Source of the DNA: Pirellulaceae bacterium
GTDB lineage: Bacteria; Planctomycetota; Planctomycetia; Pirellulales; Pirellulaceae
Direction of reading: 5' to 3'
Assembly (NCBI GenBank): GCA_029243025.1
Contig: JAQWSU010000034.1
Span: forward strand, 1 to 64,000
Length of the DNA: 64,000 nucleotides
Of this stretch, positions 9,117 to 17,431 are shown piece after piece. The translations under genes and the position numbers were made by a program. The first letter of the stretch is position 1. The number at the start of each line of letters is the position of its first letter. The notes under the pieces were generated by a model. The model did no database searches. It was not told where the DNA came from and worked only from the letters and a program-made list of their open reading frames with translations.

Positions 9117-9797
9117 TCAAGCGATCGACCGAACCGTTACAAATGCCTCGGCTGCAATCACGCCAACTAAAGAACCTCGCCAGCGAGCCAAGGCATCCAG
9201 AGCCTCGATCGAGCGAGTTGCTGGAAACTCATGCATTTGGCTTTGATAACAAGCCATCGCTTCTTGTTTGATCTGCAGAGTTTCACTGATATCGACAAAA
9301 TGCGTAGGCAAAAAGCCCGCTTCTACGTAGGGAATATTCCAGTGAGTTTCCGACTGGGTTTCATAACAGTAAATCGAGTGAATCGAACGTCCCACGCTCG
9401 AAGTCGGGCGCCATGCAACCGACAACGAGTGAAAGAAAGTCCGATGATCTCGATGCACATCAAACGGAAACGGGACGTAAAGAATCTCTGGCTCCACCTC
9501 TTGAACGATTTTCCCGACGAGAGAATTGACCGCGTAGATGGGTTCCTCGGCAGCCAACAAGGCAGGTACTTCTTCGAAAATCAATTCTTGAACGCCCATG
9601 ACCTCCGCGGCCTGGCGACATTCCGCCCGAACTTGATCCCAAGCATCGGCCGGCCAGACCGGATGCGGCCGTTCACGACCATGGCCCGTCAACACGGCCA
9701 CGGTCACGTTGTCCCCAGCCCGACTGTGTTTTGCAATCGTTCCTCCCACGCCGAGCGTTTCATCATCCGCGTGGGGTGCCACCACTAACACGTTCAT
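9117..9797 (-). CDS. PIG-L family deacetylase
   Basis: A 226-residue zinc-dependent N-acetylglucosaminyl deacetylase-type enzyme. The metal site shows PHADDETLG (His, Asp, Asp) and the second histidine motif VHRDHRTFF. There is no signal peptide, so it is cytoplasmic. Its ATG overlaps the stop of the carbamoyltransferase gene (ATGA), which indicates translational coupling. The pair probably modifies the same sugar-containing product, one by N-deacetylation and one by O-carbamoylation. The substrate could be a GlcNAc-containing glycolipid, a thiol precursor or a surface polysaccharide; the sequence does not decide. Confidence 0.9.
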   Translation of the reverse strand: MNVLVVAPHADDETLGVGGTIAKHSRAGDNVTVAVLTGHGRERPHPVWPADAWDQVRAECRQAAEVMGVQELIFEEVPALLAAEEPIYAVNSLVGKIVQEVEPEILYVPFPFDVHRDHRTFFHSLSVAWRPTSSVGRSIHSIYCYETQSETHWNIPYVEAGFLPTHFVDISETLQIKQEAMACYQSQMHEFPATRSIEALDALARWRGSLVGVIAAEAFVTVRSIA

Positions 9798-11569
9798 CGA
9801 ATCACCTCCTCGGGTGAGGTTTGCTGGGGTGATTCAGGTTTCTCGATAAGAAAACGGCCAACAGCCAACGCATCGATCCCGGTACTCCAAAAGGTACGAA
9901 ACGCATCGCGCGGAGAACAAACGATTGCCTCGCCCTTAATATTGAAGGATGTATTCAGAATAACCGGCACGCCGGTGCGTTCCTCAAAGGCTTTAAGAAG
10001 TTGATAGTAGCGAGGGTTCGTCGCTTGGGACACGGTTTGCACGCGCGCGGTTTGGTCAACATGCACGACTCCGGGAACATTTTCCTTTGCATCCTCCGTC
10101 GCATCGAACGCTAAGATCATGTAGGGAGCCGATTCCGCCCGCTCCAGAAATCGACCCGCCGACTCTTCGGTCATACTTGGGCAAAACGGTCGCCAATACT
10201 CACGAAACTTGATCGCACTGTTGACACGATCTCGTGCTTCAACCGACCTGGGATCAGCCAGAATGGAGCGGCCGCCAAGTGCACGAGGCCCGCCTTCAAG
10301 CCGCCCTTGAAACCAACCGACGACCTTCCCCTCCGCCAGCAACTCGGCAGCATCTTCTGCGATATTGTCACATGCGCGATAAGTGTAGCCACAAGCCTTG
10401 ATCTGCGTCTCGATCTGATCGTCGGTGTAGCCGGGACCAAGGTAGACATGCTGCAAAGCTTGAGGACGATTTCCCGTTTCCTCATGATAAACACCAACCG
10501 CAGCGCCGATCGAAGTTCCGGAATCATTTGGAATTGGAAACGGCCACACGCGCTGAAACAGACCACTCTTGTGAATTCGACTATTCAACTTGACATTTAG
10601 CCCCACACCGCCGGCAACGCACAAATTCGTTTGCCCCGTTTCCTGTTGCCAATGCGTAACCAGTCGAACGACCGTCTCTTCTAATAAACGTTGTGTCTCA
10701 AAAGCCAGATCTTCATGAATCGGTTCGATCGGGACCGGTCCCTGACGTGGCTGCAACCCCAGCTGCTCTGCCAATTCGTCAGTGAAACGGTCGGAATAGG
10801 TATGCCGTCCATGGTGAATGTATTTTGGAGGCAGCTCGTAATCCCAGCCTTGTGGCCCGGGCGTCAAAACTCGTTGCAGTTTTTCTCGTAGCTCAAGATT
10901 CTCTCGCCCGTAGGCGGCCAATCCCATTACCTTGTACTCGCCGTCATAGGCCCGAAAGCCCAGCATTTCGGTCATGGCCGCGTAAAACCAGCCCAAGGAG
11001 TGTGGAATCGTTGTCTCATGCAATAACGTTAATTGGTCACCTTTACCTTGCCATAACGTTGTACATTCACAGTCGCCTGAACCGTCAACAACTAACACCA
11101 AAGCTTCTTCCAGTGGACTCAACCAGAAGGCTTTCGCAGCATGACACTTGTGATGCGGATACGATCGCAACTCGGGCAGGCGATCTGCCGGTACACCAAA
11201 ATACCGACCGAGCTGACTCTGCACTCTTCTGGCAACCGATGCCTGGTTGAAAATTGACAAGTTAGATTTCTGCCAACCAAGAGTACCTGCATCCGGAGGA
11301 TATTTCTGATTGATCGAATCGTAAAAACGGGCAATCGTCCCGTCGGAGTAACCGTCTAAATCCCATCCGTAGGAGATAAAGTCAACGTCCGTCAGTTCGA
11401 TATTACCGAGCTGAAGGCAGGCCTCGATAGATCGAATCGGGAAGATATTCTCCGCGTGTTTAAAGCGAATCAAGCGTTCTTCTTCCACGTATGCGGTGAG
11501 AATTCCGTCCTGAAGCAGACACGCCGCCGAATCGACGCCATGAAAGAAGCCGAGAATATTCATTGCCAT
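9794..11569 (-). CDS. Carbamoyltransferase, NodU/CmcH/TobZ family
   Basis: About 591 residues when started at 11569 (MAMNILGFFHG); an upstream in-frame extension to 11644 lacks family similarity. The enzyme transfers a carbamoyl group from carbamoyl phosphate via carbamoyl-adenylate to a hydroxyl of a sugar or antibiotic. Visible motifs are FHGVDSAACLLQDG at the N-terminus, HHKCHAAKAFW and LVVDGSGDCE of the Kae1-like ATP and metal site, CVAGGVGLNVKLN, and the C-terminal GWFQGRLEGGPRALGGRS. Length is normal for the family. It overlaps the PIG-L deacetylase by four bases, and the desaturase lies upstream on the same strand, so the three may act on one envelope glycolipid. Confidence 0.92.
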   Translation of the reverse strand: MAMNILGFFHGVDSAACLLQDGILTAYVEEERLIRFKHAENIFPIRSIEACLQLGNIELTDVDFISYGWDLDGYSDGTIARFYDSINQKYPPDAGTLGWQKSNLSIFNQASVARRVQSQLGRYFGVPADRLPELRSYPHHKCHAAKAFWLSPLEEALVLVVDGSGDCECTTLWQGKGDQLTLLHETTIPHSLGWFYAAMTEMLGFRAYDGEYKVMGLAAYGRENLELREKLQRVLTPGPQGWDYELPPKYIHHGRHTYSDRFTDELAEQLGLQPRQGPVPIEPIHEDLAFETQRLLEETVVRLVTHWQQETGQTNLCVAGGVGLNVKLNSRIHKSGLFQRVWPFPIPNDSGTSIGAAVGVYHEETGNRPQALQHVYLGPGYTDDQIETQIKACGYTYRACDNIAEDAAELLAEGKVVGWFQGRLEGGPRALGGRSILADPRSVEARDRVNSAIKFREYWRPFCPSMTEESAGRFLERAESAPYMILAFDATEDAKENVPGVVHVDQTARVQTVSQATNPRYYQLLKAFEERTGVPVILNTSFNIKGEAIVCSPRDAFRTFWSTGIDALAVGRFLIEKPESPQQTSPEEVIR

Positions 11570-11683
11570 GATTATACTGTTCGATCCCTTTGTGCGATCC
11601 ACGCCGTGCGCATACATTGCGGCAGTCTTTGGATAATAGACCACAGTAATCGGCGCCGCAAATTCCGCTGCCCATCGGCAGAA

Positions 11684-12625
11684 TCACTTTTTTTCTACCG
11701 GAGCAGTATCCTCAAGTGGATGCTTGACAACATTTGTCGCCAAGCCAACCGACTCAAGTAATCGGATCGTCGAATAAGTCACATCAAATTCCCACCACTT
11801 GTGTCCGTGAGCTGCGCAACGCTGATGCGCGTGATGATTGTTGTGCCAACCATCACCATTACTGATCAAAGCGAAGAGAATGTTGTTTCGACTTGAGTCC
11901 TTCGTATCGTAATTTTGATAGCCGTAAACGTGACCGAATGAGTTGACGGCCCAAGTAATGTGCCAAACCAGCACCGTACGCAGGAAAACACCCCAAACGA
12001 GTAAACTGACCCCTAGCTGAATTGCCCCCATCCATTCACGGGTCGTGCCCCACCCGATTCCAAAACCCACGCCAAAGATCAAAAGCGCATGCAAAATATA
12101 AAGCCAAAACCAATGAAGTTTCCGTTCACACCAGAAGTAGAAGGGATCCCGCAAGACATCTCGGCAATAGCGTTCGTAATGCACGGTAGAGTCGTGACTT
12201 CGATTCTTGACCAAAACCCACCCGACGTGTCCCCAAAACAGATTAACCAACGGACTATGGGGGTCCGGTTCCCGGTCGGAGTGCTGATGATGCAAGCGAT
12301 GGATCGCAACCCACCTCGCAGGCGAATCTTCCAAACAGCAGATCGCCAAGGTGACGACAACGTACTCCAACCACTTTGGCAACGTCAACGATCGGTGCGT
12401 CAACATGCGGTGGTAGGCAAGATTGATGCCAAGCGTCCCAAAGATATAGAGGCCGACCACACACAGCCCCACGCCCAACCAACTAAAACACCACGGCAAC
12501 AGCACCAACAAAGCCGCCAAGTGAATCAACACTAAATTTATCGCATAAGGCCAGTACAGTCGCATCGGATCTGTCGCCACTGGACGCGTCAAGCGATTTT
12601 CGTCCATCCCCCCAACTTTCTTCAT
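11684..12625 (-). CDS. Fatty-acid desaturase (acyl-CoA delta-9 type)
   Basis: A 313-residue integral membrane di-iron enzyme that introduces a double bond into fatty acyl chains. All three histidine boxes are present: HRMLTH, HRLHHQHSD and HNNHHAHQ, separated by hydrophobic segments such as LIHLAALLVLLPWCF. The start at 12625 is chosen because GGGAGG lies just upstream; an upstream ATG at 12664 would add 13 residues. The order of boxes and length fit the stearoyl-CoA desaturase-like bacterial group. It lies 114 bases upstream of the carbamoyltransferase on the same strand and may be co-transcribed with it. Confidence 0.92.
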   Translation of the reverse strand: MKKVGGMDENRLTRPVATDPMRLYWPYAINLVLIHLAALLVLLPWCFSWLGVGLCVVGLYIFGTLGINLAYHRMLTHRSLTLPKWLEYVVVTLAICCLEDSPARWVAIHRLHHQHSDREPDPHSPLVNLFWGHVGWVLVKNRSHDSTVHYERYCRDVLRDPFYFWCERKLHWFWLYILHALLIFGVGFGIGWGTTREWMGAIQLGVSLLVWGVFLRTVLVWHITWAVNSFGHVYGYQNYDTKDSSRNNILFALISNGDGWHNNHHAHQRCAAHGHKWWEFDVTYSTIRLLESVGLATNVVKHPLEDTAPVEKK

Positions 12626-12852
12626 ACCGACCTCCCATCGATGATCTTTGCTGCATCCTCTCATGAATCATCGAACAGGGGAAGCATGCAACGATCCACA
12701 ACGGTCGACAAGCATTTTTCTCGCGGCCAAATGGCTCCCACCATCCAACAAACAAAACGGCACAGATGGCCCCAGACTCGCAAAGTCAACGCAACCACAC
12801 CATTCCACCAGCCAATCTTGGCGGCGGACCTATCGCAGACAAGTCGATTTTT

Positions 12853-14493
12853 TTATGAGGGCACAAAGAGAGGCACAAATTCGAACCGTCGCCCATCGAA
12901 CAAGCCACGATCGCTCAGTTTGTATTCTGGAATCACCAACAGGGCCATGAATGAGAGAGTCGTAAAAGGAGCACGAAGTTTGCAGCCCCATGTTTTCGCC
13001 AAACCATCCAAATCGACGTAGCCAGCGGCCACTTTTTCACATGATGCGGTCGACATCAATCCTGCCACCGGTAAAGGTAAGACTTTTTGTTGACCGCTTC
13101 GAGCTACCGCCAGCCCCCCCTTGGCAGCGATGATCAAATTGATGGCATCCGTTAAGTCGTCATCTGACACACCGACCGCAATCACATTATGGGAATCATG
13201 CGCAACGGAGGACGCAATCGCTCCTTCCTTCAAGCCAAAATTTCGCACGAACGCGATGGCCGGCTCTGCCCTTGTGTAGCGATTCACCACGACCATTTTA
13301 AGAATGTCACGGCTTGTATCCGAGACCACTCTTCCATCCCGCAGCGTAGGTTCGACCACTTGGTGCGTCGTGATCAATTGCCCATCGACAGCCTCAATCA
13401 CCCTCATCTGCGGTTTGCTGGCATCGAGCGAGAGGGCGTTGCGAACAATCGGGACCGCATGAAACTGGTTCACGACTGAGGCATCGGGCGCATCGATCAG
13501 GCAGCGGCCCTCGGTCGCGACAAGTTGCCCCTCGATAAACGTCCGAAGTATGCGAAACTGTTGAAGATTATCGACCTCAATCAAGTCGGCCGGATCCCCT
13601 ACTCGCAGTTGGCCAACATTCAATTGGTAATGTTCAATCGGATTCAAACAGGCCGCTTGCAAAACGTTCATCACATCGATACCTGCTGCAACTGAACGCC
13701 GTACTAATTGATCGATATGACCTGCCATCAAGTCATCTGGATGTTTATCGTCACTGCAAAGCATGCAAAGTGCTGGAAACTGATCGATCAGCGAAGATAG
13801 TTCATCGAAATTTCGTGCTGCCGAACCTTCGCGAATCAAAATTCGCGTTCCATAACCAATTTTTTCTAGCGCCTCCGCTTTCGTGAAGCATTCGTGGTCG
13901 GTGCTGATCCCTGCCGCGAAATAGTTCTTCGATTGTTCGCCCCGGAGCCCTGGCGCATGCCCGTCGATGGGTTTATTACGATCGACTGCGGCCTTGAGTT
14001 TGGCCATTACGTCCGTATTCCCGGATAGCACTCCCGGGTAATCCATCATTTCGCTGAGATAGCAAATCCGGGGGTCGTCCAACAATTCCGCCACTTGTGC
14101 TACCGAAATTTCAGCGCCAGCCGTCTCAAATTTGGTCGCCGGCACGCAGGAAGGAGCTCCGAAGAAAAACTTCATCAGCACCGTGCTCGCCTCATCCATC
14201 ATGTATCGGACCCCCTCCAAGCCCAGCACATTGGCAATCTCATGTGGGTCAGAGACAGTTGCTACCGTACCGTGCAAAACAGCGACACGAGCGAACTGTG
14301 ACGGCACCAGCATTGAGCTTTCAATGTGCACATGAGAATCGACAAAGCCAGGCAATAGAAAGTTGCCATCTTGGGCATTCGTTTCACGGATCGAAGCGAC
14401 TACGCCGCGCTCAACGACAATTTCGGCCGAAAAGATTTTGCGGTTTGAGATGTCGACAAGCCTTCCGGACAACTCAATTTGGTCACCAGCCAT
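12853..14493 (-). CDS. ade: Adenine deaminase
   Basis: A 546-residue amidohydrolase that converts adenine to hypoxanthine and ammonia in purine salvage. The metal-binding motif GFVDSHVHIESSM, the second-site segments SDPHEIANVLG and DGHAPGLRG, and the Asp-containing MLCSDDKHPDDL are all visible. The C-terminal DSHNVIAVGVSDDD segment is characteristic of the Ade branch rather than adenosine deaminase. Length matches the family. Transcribed alone; 227 bases separate it from the desaturase downstream. An inverted repeat lies just upstream of the start. Confidence 0.93.
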   Translation of the reverse strand: MAGDQIELSGRLVDISNRKIFSAEIVVERGVVASIRETNAQDGNFLLPGFVDSHVHIESSMLVPSQFARVAVLHGTVATVSDPHEIANVLGLEGVRYMMDEASTVLMKFFFGAPSCVPATKFETAGAEISVAQVAELLDDPRICYLSEMMDYPGVLSGNTDVMAKLKAAVDRNKPIDGHAPGLRGEQSKNYFAAGISTDHECFTKAEALEKIGYGTRILIREGSAARNFDELSSLIDQFPALCMLCSDDKHPDDLMAGHIDQLVRRSVAAGIDVMNVLQAACLNPIEHYQLNVGQLRVGDPADLIEVDNLQQFRILRTFIEGQLVATEGRCLIDAPDASVVNQFHAVPIVRNALSLDASKPQMRVIEAVDGQLITTHQVVEPTLRDGRVVSDTSRDILKMVVVNRYTRAEPAIAFVRNFGLKEGAIASSVAHDSHNVIAVGVSDDDLTDAINLIIAAKGGLAVARSGQQKVLPLPVAGLMSTASCEKVAAGYVDLDGLAKTWGCKLRAPFTTLSFMALLVIPEYKLSDRGLFDGRRFEFVPLFVPS

Positions 14494-14524
14494 ACGTCTA
14501 ATTCACTCGAGGGGTTGGGAGATG

Positions 14525-14537
14525 ATCAAGTCTTGAT
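14525..14537. promoter_or_regulatory. Inverted repeat upstream of adenine deaminase, possible operator
   Basis: ATCAAG-T-CTTGAT is a perfect 6-bp inverted repeat 31 bases upstream of the adenine deaminase start, next to an A/T-rich stretch. A transcription-factor site is possible, but the match to any known regulator is not established. Confidence 0.2.
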
Positions 14538-14704
14538 TTAAGAAAAATAACAGTCTAAAAGGGTATTCCGGCGCGACGGGCATCAGCTTTGCAACGACCG
14601 GTCTAGGGATCTTCGAATAGGGTTCCAACAACCCTCCTGGATCTCTGCCCGACAAGGATGCTCGACATCCAAGTAAACGGTCAGTCCACTCGGTTCTTGA
14701 GCAG

Positions 14705-15169
14705 CTAATTGGCTGCTCTGCTTCGCTTTCGTTGCAAGGCTCGACAGGTCACCAACTTTCGGTAGGTGAACATCACTTGCAGGTTGAGCCGCGCGAACAG
14801 AAACCGAGTGATCAGCCCCCACAAGCCCGACTTGTGCGAATATTCGATGTGTTCGCGTATCTCAGTGACGTCCGTGCCTGTTGCGTCGAAGGAGTGAGTG
14901 TGCTCCCATTTACGCGCCGGTCCCTGCAATTGGACGTCGGTAAAACCATGGTCGGTCACGTTGCGATGTACTGCCGTCCACTTTATTGGCAGAGGTCCGA
15001 GCCAGAGCGTGAATCGCGACTTGGACCCTTCGGCAAGTGGCTCAATCTCGTGCAACTGCACAATGACGGGCGGAGGTGTCAGTTTCTTCAGCGCACTCGT
15101 ATCACGATGAAAGTCTCGAACCGCGGCTTGGCTTGCATGCACCTTAAACACAAAATCGAAAACCGGCAT
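14705..15169 (-). CDS. SRPBCC-family protein
   Basis: A 154-residue protein of the START/polyketide-cyclase-like lipid-binding fold. The N-terminal strand and helix read FDFVFKVHASQAAVRDFH, and the middle contains PARKWEHTHSFDATG, the typical long hairpin of this superfamily. The end is basic (ALQRKRSRAAN). There is no signal peptide. It probably binds a hydrophobic ligand, but neither ligand nor reaction can be assigned. It is followed by adenine deaminase on the same strand, 211 bases away. Confidence 0.8.
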   Translation of the reverse strand: MPVFDFVFKVHASQAAVRDFHRDTSALKKLTPPPVIVQLHEIEPLAEGSKSRFTLWLGPLPIKWTAVHRNVTDHGFTDVQLQGPARKWEHTHSFDATGTDVTEIREHIEYSHKSGLWGLITRFLFARLNLQVMFTYRKLVTCRALQRKRSRAAN

Positions 15170-15702
15170 TACTGACTCACTTTCGATAAACCAATCCGAA
15201 CGATTCGACCGTCAGAAGAATCCAGACCGGCCGCCACGGGGTGCAAAATGTTTCACTCGACCAAATCCAGCCCGAGCGACAAGCCTTTTGTCAACGATGT
15301 GCTAAAAACGCAAGACAACTCACACGCGGATTCTCGTCACCGTATTGGCAGGCTTTTTCGGCCAAATCCTACTTAGACTGTAGGCATGACGGCAAAAATG
15401 GGGATAGTTTCCTCCAATTGAACGGCCATCTCCCCAATCACGGGAAGGACATTCTCGTTGAAGCGCTCCGCTTACCAAAGGCCGAACCGAACCATTTCGT
15501 TAGAAAACTGCGAGGCAATGGCCGATAATTCCGAGCTACATGGAATCTTTTCGGCAAATCTGCCGTCCGAATCGACTCCGATCGCCGACGACAAGTTTTA
15601 CAGATTCTGCCCAAAAGAGCGCCGAGCAGGGTTGAAGAATGGCAACGTTTTTCATCATGATATCACTGACCCGACGTGTTTGTTGACAACAAGGAATCCA
15701 CC
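15170..15702. other. Non-coding gap between divergent genes
   Basis: About 530 bases between the SRPBCC gene (minus) and the acyl-CoA synthetase (plus). Short ORFs here have no family resemblance or ribosome sites. I see no RNA gene or repeat; promoters for both flanking genes must lie here. Confidence 0.5.
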
Positions 15703-17262
15703 ATGCCGCTAGCAGGACCACCCCTCGCTGCTCCCTTTGATATCCAACGGCTGCTTGAAACCGGTCTATCGACCAAGCCTGATGAAATCGCACTTCGATC
15801 ACTTGACGCTTGTTGGAACTGGAAGGAATTAGCAGAACAGTCGACTCGGCTTGCTGGGCATCTATTGAGCCAGGGACTTCAAGCTGGGGATCGAGTTGCG
15901 TCGTTGATGCCCAATCGGGGTGAATTAATCATTCATTACCTAGCTTGCATGAAGGCTGGATTGGTCGCCACCCCCTTGAACTACCGTTATCAGCCGCCAG
16001 AAATTGATCACGCTTTGAAGATCAGTGACGCGTCGCTTCTGTTGTTCCATGCGGAGCGTGAACAAGAGATCTCAAAAAGCAAGCTGGCAAATCAATTACC
16101 TCTCGGCCAGATTCGTTATTCTGGCCCGAAGTCACGCAAGCCAAATTTGGAATGGTTTCTCTCTAACGACTCCCCCATCGATGACTTTCCAGAAATTCAA
16201 CGGGACACCCCGGCCTTTATTTATTTCACGTCAGGCAGCACTGGAAAACCCAAGGGGGTGACCCATACGCAAGCCACGATCGGCTGGATGATTGCCAGCC
16301 ACATCGCCGCCCTTGAGTTTACTTCTGAGGATGTGCTCCTCCCCAGTTCTTCGTTGTCTCATATCGGTGCATGTTTATCGTCATTATCCTGTTTGGCTTG
16401 TGGCGGCCGGGTAGATGTGGCTCATCTGACAGATGGCGATGAGGTATTACAACTGCTCGAGCAAACGCGCCCCACAATTCTGATCATGTTGCCTGCCGCA
16501 TTGACTTGTCTTGTCAACGAACATGCGGCCACCAAGAACCATTTCAGCTCCTTACGCGCCTGTTTCTCCGGCGGCGACTCCGTGTCTCCAGCGCTCGAGC
16601 ACGCGTTTTCAAAGCTGACAGGCATGACGATTGATGAAGTCTACGGCATGTCCGAAATCGGGCTCGCCACCACAAATCGACCCTCTGGCACTAACAAACT
16701 GGGATCTATCGGACAACTGGCCGATGGATACCAAGCATCGATACGCAATTCGGATCAGGAGGAGGTTCCCACAGGCGACGACGGCCAACTGTGGATGAAG
16801 TCTCCCGCCAATACGATCGGATATTGGGGCCACCCAGAAGCCATGCAGAAAACAATCCAGGACGGCTGGTTGGATACCGGTGACTTGGCACGAGCAGACA
16901 GCGACGATTATATCTGGTTCCTCGGGCGAAAAAAACGGATTACCGTTCATGACGGATCGAACATTTGCCCTCAAGAAATCGAAGCCTCTCTCACCGACCA
17001 TCCATCAATCGACAGTGCGTGCGTCGTGGGTATACAGGATATGATCCACGGTGAAACGGTATGCGCTTACGTCACCCTCAAAGACGGAAAGAAACAACCC
17101 ACCGTCGCGGAACTCATCAAACACTCTCGAAATCAAGTCGGCTACAAAGCGCCGGAACAGATTCGATTCCTGGAAAGCATGCCTTTGAATACCACAGGCA
17201 AGCTGGACCGCAAGATACTGAAGCGAATGGCGACAAATAATCCCAGCCAGTCGTCGCAGTAA
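15703..17262 (+). CDS. AMP-binding acyl-CoA synthetase / ligase
   Basis: A 519-residue member of the ANL superfamily that activates a carboxylic acid with ATP to an acyl-adenylate and then a CoA thioester. The start at 15703 follows an AAGGA site; an upstream GTG at 15676 is less likely. Motifs in order: YFTSGSTGKPKGV (ATP loop), YGMSEIGLATT, GWLDTGDLA, GRKKRITVHDG hinge region and the C-terminal NTTGKLDRK with the adenylation lysine. Fatty-acid or aromatic-acid specificity cannot be read from the sequence. It stands alone, followed by a hairpin and a PSCyt gene. Confidence 0.92.
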   Translation: MPLAGPPLAAPFDIQRLLETGLSTKPDEIALRSLDACWNWKELAEQSTRLAGHLLSQGLQAGDRVASLMPNRGELIIHYLACMKAGLVATPLNYRYQPPEIDHALKISDASLLLFHAEREQEISKSKLANQLPLGQIRYSGPKSRKPNLEWFLSNDSPIDDFPEIQRDTPAFIYFTSGSTGKPKGVTHTQATIGWMIASHIAALEFTSEDVLLPSSSLSHIGACLSSLSCLACGGRVDVAHLTDGDEVLQLLEQTRPTILIMLPAALTCLVNEHAATKNHFSSLRACFSGGDSVSPALEHAFSKLTGMTIDEVYGMSEIGLATTNRPSGTNKLGSIGQLADGYQASIRNSDQEEVPTGDDGQLWMKSPANTIGYWGHPEAMQKTIQDGWLDTGDLARADSDDYIWFLGRKKRITVHDGSNICPQEIEASLTDHPSIDSACVVGIQDMIHGETVCAYVTLKDGKKQPTVAELIKHSRNQVGYKAPEQIRFLESMPLNTTGKLDRKILKRMATNNPSQSSQ

Positions 17263-17287
17263 TCCCTTCAGCTGCCCGGACCGCTGA

Positions 17288-17312
17288 GACGCCGCCTATT
17301 CCACGCGGCGTC
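17288..17312 (+). terminator. Hairpin downstream of the acyl-CoA synthetase
   Basis: A perfect 8-bp stem GACGCCGC/GCGGCGTC with a 9-base loop starts 25 bases after the stop codon. It lacks a T-run, so termination is plausible but not certain. Confidence 0.35.
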
Positions 17313-17431
17313 CTCCCAGCAAGAAGCTCAAAATCGGCTCCCCACGGTCCGCGGCAACATGTTATCCTGGGAGGGCGGATTGGCAAAGTAAATCCATTCA
17401 ATCTTCCATTCGTCTTTCCCCCCTGCCTGCC

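Noticed and set aside
11570-11580. TATAAT-like box just before the carbamoyltransferase start
   Set aside because: It lies only a few bases from the ATG, too close for a normal promoter of that start, and no -35 element was convincing.
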